64,000 bases of DNA from Vespa crabro (taxonomy: Eukaryota > Arthropoda > Insecta > Hymenoptera > Vespidae): assembly GCF_910589235.1 (NCBI RefSeq), contig NC_060963.1:8569501-8633500 (forward strand), given 5' to 3'. Shown here piece after piece: positions 1 through 12,747 of this stretch (positions are counted from its first letter, which is position 1; each line of letters opens with the position of its first letter). Under the pieces are notes generated by a model that saw only the letters and a list, made by a program, of their open reading frames with translations, had not been told where the DNA came from and ran no database searches. A program made the position numbers and the translations under genes.

Positions 1-88
1 CGACGTTAGGGGAGAGAGGAATGGTGTTGTGATCACGGCGTTGTGCGCTCGAAATTCGTCGGATCTTCGCCGGTTCTTCTTTGATCTT
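1..88 (+). other. Possible exon end with a consensus 5' splice donor
   Basis: A CpG-rich stretch at the window edge ends at a strong donor: GTAAGTAC begins at 89 and is followed by T-rich, intron-like DNA. The second forward frame is open across the whole stretch (about 29 codons), but no motif is recognisable. It could be a 5' UTR or coding exon of a + strand gene that starts outside the window. Evidence is only the donor match and the local rise in CpG. Confidence 0.2.
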
Positions 89-1321
89 GTAAGTACCTAC
101 GATTGGTATCTTATTTTCATTTTTGTTGGTTTCTTCGCTTGTTTTTTTTTTATTTTTTTTTTGTTTTTTTTTTCAATAAAGTACAAGTTTTATTGAGACG
201 CATCTTAATAAAAGCATCGAAGGAAGATATTAGATATTTATCTTTTCATTAAAAGATGACTGAACTAAATTAATTTACGAAAATGCATATATTTGTTTAC
301 GAGGTATATAATTGTAAAAGAAAAGAATCATTTACTCGTATGTAAATTGAGCAAACTTTTATAACTGCTTGTTTCTATTTACATTCTACTTACCTACGTT
401 CTACTTACGTTATGGGTTCTACTGATTAGCGAAATTAGCGAAATTGGTATCTATATAAAATTATCATACATATTTTTATGATTATTATACAGATGATTAG
501 AAGATATCTAATTAAGATGCACGGTGGATAAAATGATAAAAAAGATTTTAAATAAATTTGGAAAAAATCGTCTTATCGTTTTTTTATGACGCCATTAGAA
601 TGTATTTATTAAGCTAGTTTTTCAAATTGAAACAGTAATTAAATTTGTACAATATTAAGAATAATTTCTTCATATTATACTTTTGTAATTTTTCTCATTG
701 TACGGACACGTCAAAAGAGAAAGATAACTTCTCTGAAGAATCGACGGCCATAAGCCAATAGCTAAATAAGAAGGTTAGCCATTACGAATCTTCAGACACA
801 AAGCTACCGTAAGAAGAATTAAATGAGAATTATGAGATCATCAGCTTAGCAAAATTAGCCAGATTCCTTAATTGGATATAACAGGGATAACGGAGCCTTT
901 CCTTTTATCCGTAAATCGAGAAAAGGGATTAAATCACCCGACGCGTTTGGCAAAGTCGAATGGTCCAAAGAGTTCTTAATCCTTTGCCAATAAAATGAAT
1001 AGACTTTTAAAAGAATCGACAAGGAACTATTCGTTAATACATCTTTCTCTCTCTAATTAAAAGCATAGTTATAACCATTAAGAGTAATATTAACGGATGC
1101 GTCAACTTTATTATAAATAATAAAAATACTATATATATTAAACATAATTACGTTCTGTTGGTTAATATAAATAATTGACAGAACTTTATATATACTCACG
1201 TTTCTGTTTCTCTTTCTTAACGAAATCTTATAACAATATAATATAAAGATAAGAAAGACATAAAAAAATAAACAAAAATAAAAAGGGAACGTTTAAAAAA
1301 GAAAGGAACTTCCATCCTCAT

Positions 1322-1395
1322 CGCTCTCTTTCTGTCTCTTTCTCTTTCTGTCTCTCTCTCTCTCTCTCTCTCTTTTTCTCTCTCTCTTTCTCTTT
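1322..1395. repeat. (CT)n microsatellite
   Basis: Interrupted CT dinucleotide run with TTTCTC and TCTGTC variants. One of many such polypyrimidine tracts on the + strand in the first 47 kb. Confidence 0.9.
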
Positions 1396-1670
1396 AGGAG
1401 AAATGCTCAACATATGTATGTAGGTATACTTGGAACGGTGCTTGGAGGATCGTTAATGGAACGGCGGTTCTGTAGTGGCACTGGAAATTAGCGAACAATT
1501 AGTTCGGCTTGGCGATGTTTTATAAACACGATGCCCATCGACGAACCATTATTTTGAAGGATTCATCGAGCATACGCCTAGCAAGTTTTGAACTACCTTC
1601 ACACCGATACATTTTCTATATATTATATGTACACATACGTACGTATATAGAACAACAATTACGTGTATAT

Positions 1671-1725
1671 GTATATATGCGTACATACATATACACAGGT
1701 ATATATACATACATATACATAGATA

Positions 1726-1775
<50 letters not shown>

Positions 1776-1790
1776 CATATATACATATAT
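1671..1790. repeat. (TA)n / (TACA)n array
   Basis: Alternating TA with periodic TACA units. Translations of it (poly-Tyr/Ile) are artefacts. Confidence 0.9.
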
Positions 1791-3599
1791 TGTTATATGT
1801 ATGCATATTCGAAGAATGGCTGTCGTCGAGTACGTCGGAAAGTATTCGGTATATTCGTCGTAGTCGTTGTAGTTGTCATTGTCAAGCAGTATACGCTCAG
1901 TATAAGCTCAGGATAGTAGGTCTTTCGAGTGTTGCCTGCTCGAAAAAAAAGAAAAAAAGGGCAAGGAGAGGGAACGGTTCGAAGAAGGGGTTCTCTTGTA
2001 GTGTTTCGATGCGTTTCAAAGAAGGAAGAGGAGGAGGAGGGAAGGGGTTGGTAGGAGGCCTTAGTTGCAAGATGGCTTGGGTGTTGCAGCCTCTTGAAAG
2101 CTCGTGCAAACACTTGGGGCAGGGTGTTCGCCTGGTACAACGATTAATATCCCAATAAGGTCCTGTTCACCAACGATGCTCCCTCGAACGAACCGAATAA
2201 TTCCGTTTTTTATTCTTTGTTTCACTGCGATGGATAGATATAATACTCGAAGAAAAATATTGTTACATTTTCTTAAAACTATATTCATTCTGAGATAATT
2301 TAAAGAGGGGGGAGAGGAAATCAAGTAATTAACATTATGTAGACATTTAGGTATATAATTAACTAGATAAATAGAATAAGTAATTCATAATAATAGATGT
2401 GTTGTCTAGAATGTTTGTACCGCATCTCCGCTCGCATATATAAGTACATGTATATGTATTAAATTATGCAAATATGTATATATGGAAATTATGTCGGTAT
2501 CTACATATATGTTTAACTAAAAACCTTTAGTTTAATGTATTATAATGAAACGAAACATTTAATCAAATCTTTATCAATGTTTCCTTTCTTTTTTTTTTCA
2601 AATTCTGTCATTTTAATAGTTCTAATCTCATTAACGTCTCAAAAACACTTTCCTGACAATTTTTGACAAACAATATTTATTATACCTATATAGTATAGGT
2701 ATTATTATATATGGTAGGTATCTATGGATAAGCGAAAATATGGAAAAGAATCTTTCATAGCTCGTTCCAGTTTTGAAATCAAGTTCGACGAATCGACCGA
2801 TTTATAATCAAGAAAGAAAGAGAGAGAGAAAGAGAGAGGGAAGGAGAGTATAAATATTCGAGAACGACAGGAAAAAGATATCGCAGCGGACGTTAGCGAC
2901 GGGTAACGAGGAGGCGTCAAATTTGTCAGGGAACGTTACGAGGGCACCTGACGAATCTACGCGCCGGCTGACGAGCGCGTGTTAATTTTCTGAAGGAGTC
3001 ACGCGATTACCATGCGTTATCGCTCAGGTTGTATCTTTTATTTGTAAGGCGTCAACGTTAAGAGAAGAAGCAAAAGAGGGAACAGTTAAGAAAGAACTGG
3101 GACATTAATTGCCGACGGCTCTCGACTCTTCGTTCAGAGATATGGCCATGCGTTTCCAAAAACGAGATATCGATTTATTGGCTTACGCAGCCGGTTGTAC
3201 TGAAAAGCTGTTTCTTACTTTTAAAAGTCAAATTTAAACCTAAATTTTATTGGTATGTCATATCGAACGAATTGCTTTTTTCATATAAATAACGTCTATA
3301 GCTTTCCTTTATAGTAAATTCGTTATTAATGATCACAAGATTGTCAAACGTCGATGATATGGATCATCTCAATTTTATTCCAATTTTACGATGTTTATAT
3401 GTCAAAGAAAAACAAAAAGGCAAGAAAAAGAGGAAATGAAAAAAAGAAACACGGCATTTTATGCTACGCATTGGATTCGTCTCTTGGTAAAAACTGGAAT
3501 AAAAAAGTGTTATTGAAGTATAAAATAATAACGTTCTCTTTCTCTTTCTTTCTCTTCCTTTTTCAAGAATTATAATTTGTCGTATATTTTATAATATTA

Positions 3600-3725
3600 G
3601 GGGGACCGGAAAGTAATGTCGCTTTCTTAAATTAAATTCAAACGAATAAATTTTTAACAAGTTTTTATTTTTAATCACAATCAAATATCGACATGCGCAG
3701 AAACGACATTACTTTCCGGTCCCCC
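3600..3725. mobile_element. Mariner-type miniature inverted-repeat element, 126 bp
   Basis: The left end starts GGGGGACCGGAAAGTAATG and continues to a 22-bp arm (3600-3621). Its exact reverse complement lies at 3704-3725. TA flanks both ends (3598-3599 and 3726-3727), the target duplication of the Tc1/mariner superfamily. The termini resemble mariner ends carrying AAAGTAAT. The 82-bp interior has no coding capacity, so the element is non-autonomous and would have depended on a transposase elsewhere. Perfect arms suggest relatively recent insertion. The superfamily is inferred from the TA target and the terminal motif. Confidence 0.85.
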
Positions 3726-4035
3726 TAATATAATATTTATACTTATAGGTTGAGATACTTAACATATACATTTCGAATAACTTTGAAATTATACGTTTTA
3801 TATCAAATGTGAAAAATTGTTTTATATGTTGCTAAATATTAAAAAATTTTTTCTTCTTTCGAATTTTTTTCATATGAATTTTTCTCATAAAAGTTATTCC
3901 AAATTTATATTCTAGATCTTTCACATTGTATGTATATATGTACATATATATATATACGTCGCGATATCTTTTTGAAAAGAAAAGATTTTTCGAAGCGAAT
4001 AGTACCACCCTCATTTTCTTCGTCCTCATCGTTTT

Positions 4036-4038
4036 CCT

Positions 4039-4080
<42 letters not shown>

Positions 4081-4100
4081 CTCTTTCTCTCTTCCTCTAT
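4036..4100. repeat. (CT)n microsatellite
   Basis: CT run with TTTCTC interruptions. It gives rise to spurious Ser/Leu-rich frames. Confidence 0.9.
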
Positions 4101-4311
4101 CTGTTTGAATGTCGGAGACCCAGGTATTATTACGCTACTTGATTTCGCATCGAGCCAGCTGTCTCCGATTATTCGCTATTGAAGTTTCGGGGATTTTCGT
4201 TCAAAGGGAAGCCCGCGATCCTCCGCTAATATTTGAGGAGACCGTGCACTATCCTCGAATCGAACGTTGCATCATGATCGTCGATATATTCGTTCATGAC
4301 CCCGAGCCCAT

Positions 4312-4400
4312 TTCTTCTTTCTCTCTTTCTGTCTGTCTCTCTCCCTCTCTCTCTCTTTCTCTCTCTCTCTCTCTTTCATTCTCTCTCTTTCTCTCCCTTA
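4312..4400. repeat. (CT)n microsatellite
   Basis: Second CT run about 210 bp beyond the previous one, with TCTGTC and TTTC interruptions. Confidence 0.9.
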
Positions 4401-4496
4401 CTTTTTTATCGTGATCGTTTCGACCGTAAAATAACACGAAAGAAGGATGTTTGAACAAGTATAATTTTCAGAATAGTTTAGTGATCGATATACATT

Positions 4497-4562
4497 ATAT
4501 TATACTTATATATAAACCTATATATATATATTTATATACATATATATTACAATATATATAAT

Positions 4563-4613
<51 letters not shown>

Positions 4614-4619
4614 TATTAT
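4497..4619. repeat. (TA)n array
   Basis: Interrupted TA dinucleotide array ending in a pure run. Confidence 0.9.
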
Positions 4620-4637
4620 GTACGTCGTGTATATTCA

Positions 4638-5851
4638 TAGGGATGGCCCACTTTTTTTTCAAAGCTTCAGAAAATTGTCAATTTAATTGATATTCAAAGA
4701 TAAAAATTATATTTGTAAAAGTGGATACATGAAAAAATTATATTTATATATATGTATATTAAAATTAAGATGAAATTAAAAAATAATTTTAGATTAAGAA
4801 ATTAATCCATATAACCAGATGAGATGTCTCATGATTTAAAGTGTTATGGTCCAAATAAACAAAAATTTTAGACATAATTTTGAACAATATTTTAAACATA
4901 ACAGGAAGAAAAATTATTTCTTTTGGTTGCATAAAATTTCTCTACTGAGATCAAAAGACAAAAACATTAAATATTCTTTGTGAAATCTTTTACCACATCT
5001 CACACATAGAATCTATTCGTCTTGTTTCAACGTACAACTGTACTGCTTTTTACGCCCATCGCATTCAGTGTTATTTTTTTCCTCAAAACTTTCTTTAGAC
5101 TCTTTTAGGCTACAAAATCTGAACAATTTTCATTTGAAAATATATTTTCTGTAGCTAAGACGTTTACGTTTGGATTTGCATGAATTTTTAATAGTTTTGT
5201 TACTTTTGTCTTGAAATGTCTCCTATGTTTCCTATGAACTACATCCGACGACGTACTTGGAGATTGGATTAATTTTATTTAGCATTGTCTAGGTTGCGTC
5301 TGGGTTGCAGGAGTCTTTTTATTAATTGCTTATGAACAATTAGTTGAGATAGGTTCTGGTTCTTTATTTTCTTTTTTGTATCTTCCTTAGTTACATGAAG
5401 CATATGTTGTTCTGGTTGTTCTTCATTTAACAAAACATATAATAGACTTTTGTCGTTAAGAATGATTAATACAAAAAATTAAAATCCACCATCTCCGTAA
5501 GCAGCTAAGTTTACGTCGTAAGAACGTAAAAACGTATAATTTTACGATGGATTAATTATTCCCGAAAAAATTGAGAGTGATAGTGAGAGACTAATTCGTT
5601 TTTTTAATAATATTATAACAATATCTCATTGTACAATTATAAACATAATTAATGCACCGCATTCAGAAAACGTTATTCTTTTTTGGTAAATTATTAATAA
5701 ATTATTTAAAGAATAAATTGACCATTTTTGAGAGTATTTAATTAAAAAGAAATAAAGAGTATAATTTTTTAATAAATGACAGTTCTACTATTAAATATGT
5801 TTGAAAATCGGAATATTTCTACAAAATATATGAGCGAGTTGTCCCATCCGT
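4638..5851. mobile_element. Possible decayed DNA transposon, unclassified
   Basis: The two edges carry loosely inverted ends: TAGGGATGGCCCAC near 4638 and, on the opposite strand, TACGGATGGGACAAC ending near 5851. On the - strand between about 5480 and 4960 several frames stay open for 40-60 codons between stops. One segment near 5070-4980 is basic and carries spaced Cys/His residues before a FHKEY string. No target duplication is evident and the family cannot be assigned; hAT or piggyBac are possible. Confidence 0.2.
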
Positions 5852-5868
5852 AAGGCTATCTCACCCAG

Positions 5869-5871
<3 letters not shown>

Positions 5872-5923
<52 letters not shown>
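5872..5923. repeat. (TA)n array
   Basis: About 26 uninterrupted TA dinucleotides. Confidence 0.95.
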
Positions 5924-5927
<4 letters not shown>

Positions 5928-6438
5928 AATATTTATAAGATTATAAATATGAGAAAAATTATACAATAAATCTACGTGATAAGATATCTACGTGATAAAT
6001 TTGGAAAGACTTTCAAAATATAATATCAAAATGATAAAATAGCCATAGCAATTTAAAATGTATATAAACATATACGTAGGTACACAAAGTAGATATCGTT
6101 TAGTTTTGCGTACAGTTTTATCCTTGTGACTTTTAGTCTACCCTTTCTGCATGTTCTTTCTTCCCTGAGCTTCTCCCCTAAACCGTCGTCGGCTAGAATC
6201 AGCGATGGTTAGTCAGATAGCACTTGCGGCGTTACAACGTTTGCACCGGCCCGACCGAGCAATGGCGGGGGTGGTTGCCGGTTCAAACGAGAAAGCGCGT
6301 GTATGCGAGCGTGTAGAAGCTCGTCGAAGCGAGGATGGGGTCGAAGGTGGTTGATATCTTGTTGGAGGGCGAGAAATACGAGTCGGTTGTGAAGCTCCTC
6401 TCTTCGTTTGCGTGTACGATCGAGTTGAAAAAGAAAGA

Positions 6439-6489
6439 CAGAGAGAGAGAGAGAGAGAGAGAGTGAGGAAGAGGGAGAAAGAAAAAGAA
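6439..6489. repeat. (GA)n microsatellite
   Basis: Purine-strand version of the CT tracts, with GAGGAAGAGGG at its end. Confidence 0.9.
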
Positions 6490-6691
6490 GATGTGAGTGG
6501 GTTGCTTCGTCTGTTCGCACCCCCTTTTTCGCTGTGCTCTTTAAAAAATTAGCTTTCCTACTCGATGACGATTAGCATCGAATAATTCTTTTAAGCTGCC
6601 ACATCAACGATGCCTTTTGAGTATATAGATACCTATTCATCGTTTTCAAATAAGATACGTCTATCGGTTTACGAGATATACGTGTTATTCA

Positions 6692-6970
6692 ATTGTATAA
6701 TGATTTATCTTTTTTTTTCTTTTTAGCATCCATATGTATTTTATTTTCAATACATTATCTATCTATACTCGATCGATATATTCACGTAAGATTTCAACAA
6801 TATTGTATTTAATAATTATGTATTATCATATTGTATAATGATTTTTCGTTTTTTAGATATTTGATAGATATATTATTTTTATATTTAAATATTTCTTTTT
6901 AAAGGTCAAGTATCTCAGACTTTAAAACGATCGATAAATTCATGTAAGGTCCTTCAAAATTGTATGAATT
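6692..6970. repeat. Diverged tandem duplication, ~138-bp unit
   Basis: Two units start with TTGTATAATGATTT (6692 and 6831). Each then carries, in the same order, a T-rich block, CGATCGATA followed by ATTCA(C/T)GTAAG (6770 and 6928), a TTCAA block and ATTGTAT. Divergence between copies is high. Confidence 0.5.
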
Positions 6971-8069
6971 ATTACCTGAATAACATCGTACCTTGTAATA
7001 GGCATATTTTGAGGGGAGTAGAAAATATCGTTGAAGTGAACTTAATCCGATTTTGCGCCGTACGTTTGCGTATTATTACAAAATGGTTCGCATGCTCCTG
7101 TGGCAGAGGGTCAACGGGGTTTTATCGGGCCCTCGGCGATGCGCCACGTAACACACCCATCGCATATAAAATTAATTATTCTCGATTTGACCGGTCAATA
7201 AAGACTCGATTCCATGAGAATCATTCTATGAACAAGTCAATTCGATCGCTTCACAAACATCACATTATTATCGATTATTTTTGACGTTCTCGATTTCTCG
7301 AATCGACGTCTTTGTAGTTCGTTTACTATTATTATTATTAGACATTCTTATTATTATTATTGTGATTATTATTATTATTTGAAGGAATTTTTCTATTTTG
7401 TTATAATTTACATAAAGATATTACTTTGATAAAGTAAAAAAGTCAAATTAATTTTTGGAATTTTTGATTCTTATTTGTTTCTACGAATAAAATGATTAAA
7501 TAATTTGAAGTGTGTCTATGGAATAGTTGATCAATGTACGAGTTTATCATTGACGAATATCTCTTCACAGATTATGAATTATTAGCATACTACTCCATAG
7601 ATACGGTATGAATCATTGAATTATATTATTCGCAGACACGTAGTGAATCATCGATATAATATTCTCTAGAATTATTCATTTATCTTATTCGAATTAATTA
7701 TTATTACTTATCTTATTTGAATTAATTTTGAAATGGTAAGAAATACGGAAAGAAGATAAATTTCATGAAGAAGAGAACTTAATAACTAATTGAATTGTAT
7801 CGTACGAATAATAAAACTACAAATAAAAACTTTAATCATTAATTGAATGAAATATATCGAATTGTCTTGAGTTAAATAGGGTACACCTAATTCATGAATC
7901 CACTTTTATTGGAAAAATATGCGAGTTTCGAGCAGGTGAACGCGCATCGTTCCTGGTCAAATGTTCCTACTGGGTACTCCGATAATTTATTTCTCCGTTT
8001 ATGATTCTCGATCTTTTCCTGTCGAGTACTCGCGTTTATACAAACTATTTCCGTTAAAGAAATGAAAAA

Positions 8070-8165
8070 TATATACACAAACACACATGCGTGCGCGCAC
8101 TTATACATGCACACATATATACGCACACAGGCACACACGCGTACATAAACGCACATGTACATATT
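8070..8165. repeat. Alternating purine-pyrimidine stretch (CA/CG/TA)
   Basis: Mixed CACA, GCGCGC and TATA units alternate purine and pyrimidine almost throughout. Such DNA can adopt Z-form under supercoiling; any role is inference. Confidence 0.6.
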
Positions 8166-9295
8166 TCTACGTATAGGTGCCAACAAGAAATCGGATTCGG
8201 GGCGTTGTAGGAGTGTTCAGTCACGCTATGGAAATTATGACGTATTACACGATGGCCATTTCGACGTTGCATGTGGCTCAAGCATGCCGTGACTAATAAG
8301 CGCGGAGGAAAGCCAGCTTAACATACATTAAAGCCGTTTTATCTACAATGATGTTTGGTATAATCCTTAAAGTTCAACATAAAATTTTCAATGATCTTTT
8401 ATTGGAAACTAATTATTCTAATAAAAATGATTACTTTTCTGGCACATACATTAGGTATCATCTTTAATAAGAAGAGAATTTATTGATAAAAATAAATATA
8501 TAATTATCTTCCTTAATAAAGATAATTCCTATATATAATACTATTTAGTATTATTTCGAATAGAATGAAACTAAAGAAAAGGAAAAAAAAAATAGAAAAA
8601 AAGAAAAAAGAAGAAACAATTAACGTGTAAAATTCAAGACGTAGGTACGATAATTACAGCGTGAAATTCCTTTCACGGTCGGAAAGTCCTCGGGGCCGAT
8701 TCGAAGATCGTGTTATCTCGTTCGCCACGAGACTGCTAATTACTCGATGCTTATTCGTGTTATCTCGATTATTTTAATTAACCTACCACTTCGCTATGTG
8801 CCTACATATGAAAAACTCTTTTCTATATACATACTTAGATATATACATAGATAAGTAGATATATAAACGAGAAAAGAAAAAAAAGGGAACGTGTCGTCGA
8901 TTTGCCATTTTAATCTCTTAGATAGACTATGATCGAAAGTTGTAGACAGGACGTTTCTTTTCTTCATGAAGTATCTTGCATGTCTGTCGTCCTCTCCGTG
9001 TTGCGTCTTAACGAAGAAGAACGGAATTTATTTTTGTTTTAATCTCGTTGTGGCGTATTATATTGAACGTCATGAAGCCGAGACTAGATACACAATCATT
9101 AATTATACGAGTTCTATCGATCTACCTACATACGTGAGTTACGTTATAGGTGTACAAATACGCAAGTACGTACGTAAGTACCTACATATATGCGTATATG
9201 CTAGAGTATATATAAACGTATGATGGAGGTGTTCGTTCGTTGACATGCGAATTTCGCTTTATAAATGCTTACATACATAGATACTTAGATATGTA

Positions 9296-9373
9296 CAGGG
9301 TGGTTACTGAAAGACTGAATAATATAAAACAAAAATAACTTTTACAAACATATGTTTTTCAGTGGCCATCCTG
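9296..9373. mobile_element. 78-bp miniature inverted-repeat element flanked by TA
   Basis: The left end reads CAGGGTGGTTACTGAAA and the right end, reverse-complemented, reads CAGGATGGCCACTGAAA: 14 of 17 match. TA lies immediately outside both ends (9294-9295, 9374-9375), as expected for Tc1/mariner targeting. About 44 bp separate the arms, so it is among the smallest such elements and cannot code for anything. Class assignment rests on the TA flank and end structure only. Confidence 0.7.
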
Positions 9374-9919
9374 TATTATACCATTATCATGGTATTTGTA
9401 AGAAACTAATTACACAAATCTCATATACTTATATCTTATCGCTGTTTATCTCGATACCAATGTGCTCTCGATTTGTTGTCTCTTCTTTTTTCTTCGAATT
9501 ATCAACTCCCGTAGATCCCGTTCGATGAAAGAACGATCGATCTCCTGTCTGACTTTTCTCTCTCCCTTTTATTTCGTTATCGATCAACGAAGATCTCTCC
9601 TGGGTCCTGTCGTGCGAGTCGCGAGATAGGGAAAAGTATGCTTCTAACCGAAGCTCGCCAGGAGTTATAAATGTAACAGAGAGAGAAACGTAAGCAGAGG
9701 TGCACGGTAGACCGGAAGTTCATGCTTATTCACTGTGAGCAGCACCGAAAGGGCGACTGGGTATAATTTACGTATAAATTAAGCGGAATGAATCAACGGC
9801 GAGAGCGATTAATCGCAATGACCTCTCGCCGCGATAATAACGACGCTCGCTCTTGTTTACGAGGGCTAAACGAATATATTAGCTTTTTCATTAGCACGCC
9901 ACGTGGACGTTTGAACACT

Positions 9920-9920
9920 G

Positions 9921-9967
<47 letters not shown>

Positions 9968-9982
9968 CTCTCTCTCTCTCTT
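9920..9982. repeat. (CT)n microsatellite
   Basis: Near-pure CT run with one TCGTTC interruption. Confidence 0.95.
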
Positions 9983-10807
9983 GATGAGATACTGGCAATT
10001 AGCTAGCTGGCTCTTCCAGGTACCAAAATGATGAGAACCCTTCAATTTTAACAACTTTCAGAATACACCCTTCAATCCCATAAAAAACAAAACCCCAAAT
10101 AATTTCCTTGACCGATCGAACGAACGAACGAATGAATGTTTAAACGTTTTGGAAGTAAAGAGTTAGGTGGTAGAAAGTTCGCACGGCTGGATAAGCGAAT
10201 AGAAACGATGGCGGACGCATCGCGGCAGGAAGTGATTCTATTCATGAAAATGCGATTCCCATAGTTCGCCCTGCTTGAACGAATACGAACGCACGAAAGG
10301 GGAAGAAAAGCGTACATGTACTGAGGGTGGGGGAGGGGCTGGATTACACGAAGTAAACAGCCCGTGAAATTACCTTTTAAATATTAGATTATGATTAAAT
10401 GTGTATCTACCTCGAAGGCATTAAACGTTCGGTTCCACCCTCTCCCTCTTTCTCTCTCTTTTTCTCAGGTCTATCTTACCCGTGCGTTTCATAAAGCCAA
10501 TGGGGGTGGTTTATATGGCGGACGAGAGGCTCGAACCACCCTTCGAAGCTGTACGACGATATCAATCAGCTCTCGCCATCAGATAAGATTGGTTGCTCAA
10601 GAACCGAGTGCTTATTCAAAACTCGGATAATGCTCCTTGCATTCTCCCACTTTATTTGCTTTCCCGCGTATCTCCTTTAACAACGAAGAGCGGAAAATGA
10701 CAAGTATTAACTAGTGCTCGATATCCTCGTGGAAGGAAATCAAGAGATTAAACGAGATTGTTAATAATATAGTCTTTAAAATCGAGAGTGATTGATACGT
10801 CTTGACA

Positions 10808-10958
10808 TTTTTTATTTCTTTCTTTTTTCTTTCTTCTCTTTTTATTTATTTTTTTTCTACTTGTATAATCAAATAGATGGAATCATTTTATTAAAAAAAA
10901 TAAAACAATAAAAAAAAAAAATAAAGAAGAGAAAAAAAGAAAAGAAAAATAAAAGATA
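10808..10958. repeat. Polypyrimidine arm facing a polypurine arm
   Basis: A T/C-rich block (10808-10858) is followed after about 40 bp by an A/G-rich block (10899-10958) of matching length, so the strand can fold back on itself, though pairing would be imperfect. Low complexity may fully explain it. Confidence 0.45.
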
Positions 10959-12180
10959 AGAAGAGATTATAAATAAAGTCCGTTCCTGTTTTGTTAGCGT
11001 CTAATTAGTATCGTTAACTCGCACCGGCATCATAAACGCCCGTTGTGGCACCTTCGGGCAATAAATTTGCCAGCTACTCCCCCGTTGGATTTTAAAAGGC
11101 CGTTCTTAAAGGTGAACGTGATCGTGAATGCGCGCGCGCGAACTCGCATTCACGAGACAGGCAGGTGGTTATATCCGGCCGGTGCTCGCGCCGTGTGCAT
11201 ATATATGCATATATATGCATAAAAAAGAATACTGCCCAGTGGCAATACACCATAGAACTACACCCCCGCCACACTCTTTACCTTTGTTCTTAAAAACTCG
11301 CAAGGCAGAGAAACTTTCCAGCGTGAAGCGCAAGCATATGCATTGCTCACTTAGGAAGATTGATATAAGGCGATATAGTTACAAACTCCGGTGGCCGTCC
11401 TCATCGTATATACATATATCTGTGTGCATGTATACCTACGTGTATGCGTGCTCGTAACGCAACATGCGTGAACGTCCGCAATTAGGCGACAAGACGGAAC
11501 GACTTGAGGGGTAATTCCTGTGCGAGCATGGAATCAGCCAGAAGGGAAATTTCGGTTTTTATGAGGTTCCTAAGAGCAAAGGCGCGAAGCGGAAAACGAG
11601 TGCTGGGAAAAATATTTATGATCTCATTCATCCCTCTGACGCATTCTTAATACATATAGATATAGATAAATATAGATATATAAAATAAAAAAAAGTATAA
11701 ACAAACGAAAAAATTTTCAAGATTTTGTTAGAGTTAATGCAATCTTAATATTATAGTGAATTATGGTGAAAAATTTTTAATTATGATCGAATGATCGAAT
11801 TTATCGTACTTGTTAAAAACATTAGATACCCATCGATATCACGATATCTTTTTCGTTGTTAACTGGAAATAAAAGTAAAACGGTTATTGAGTGTTTTCAA
11901 CTATAATTCGACGATTTTGGCAACCGTATTGCCCAACAAGTAGTTTTCACGTGAGCCAGTCCTCATCCTTCCTCTTCCTTCCTCTTTCTATTGCTGTGCG
12001 AGAAAGCGACTCCTTCGTTCCGTTTAAGGGCCGCGAGAAGGTCGAATTCTCCGGGGAGAGTTTGTCAAGTAAAAGCCACCCTTACACCGTTGAATCGAGG
12101 GGTTCTACCACAATACAAGCAATAACACGTACCATCGCCAGGCCTTCTACGAAGTCCAACCCTCCCTTACTTCTCCATCG

Positions 12181-12226
12181 ACGTCGTTGACGTCGTCGTC
12201 GTCGTCGGCATCGTCGTCGTCGACTT
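12181..12226. repeat. (GTC)n trinucleotide tract
   Basis: CGTCGT-type repeats with a GGCATC interruption. Unusual here for being CpG-rich. Confidence 0.85.
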
Positions 12227-12399
12227 CTCACGCCACACGCACTCTCTTACCTTAATCGAGGAAGGATGATTTGGTCTTAAATAAACTTTTCACCTCCACC
12301 AGCATCACATCAGCGACCACTACCCTCTCTTCTTCTTCGATCCCTCGTCACATTTATCACATAAATTGTCGAGTGGTCATTTTGATTACACGATCGATC

Positions 12400-12427
12400 T
12401 CCCTCTTTCCTCTCTCTTTCTCTCGCC

Positions 12428-12460
<33 letters not shown>
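12400..12460. repeat. (CT)n microsatellite
   Basis: CT run with TCGCCC and TATCTT interruptions. Confidence 0.9.
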
Positions 12461-12461
<1 letters not shown>

Positions 12462-12689
12462 TGATAGTCACCGATTTCTCTTCGGACTCCCATTCTAGAG
12501 TTCAGCGGATTCAATTTGAACCACAAAGGAAACGTCGTACCTACTACGAAAGTCGTACTTTTACTTATAGGAAGACGCTCAAATTCGCAAACTCATCGAA
12601 TTTTGTTGATCGAGTATTTCTTTTCTTTTCTGCTTTTTTTCTATTCTACCTCGTTCTTTGACCTTTCAAAAACGTGACCATTCCTATAT

Positions 12690-12703
12690 CACACACACAC
12701 ACA

Positions 12704-12745
<42 letters not shown>
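12690..12745. repeat. (CA)n microsatellite
   Basis: About 27 CA units with a single CATA interruption; the cleanest CA array in the window. Confidence 0.95.

Positions 12746-12747
<2 letters not shown>

Larger units (their letters stand above)
89..3599. other. Gene-free AT-rich stretch
   Basis: No credible coding sequence. The longest frames come from a CT tract (1322-1395), a TA/TACA array (1671-1790) and chance. The part at 2900-3180 is relatively CpG-rich but without recognisable motifs. Confidence 0.6.
3726..9295. other. Gene-free stretch
   Basis: Contains CT tracts, TA arrays, a possible decayed transposon (4638-5851), a diverged tandem duplication (6692-6970) and an alternating CA/CG-rich stretch (8070-8165). 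No frame has coding character. Confidence 0.55.

Noticed and set aside
2680..2706. Short palindrome around ATACCTATATAGTATAGGTAT
   Set aside because: Small, AT-rich and without flanking duplication or promoter context; likely chance.
10468..10630. Exon after the strong acceptor-like CT tract ending in CAG
   Set aside because: CT microsatellites mimic polypyrimidine tracts throughout the window. No matching donor or recognisable peptide follows.
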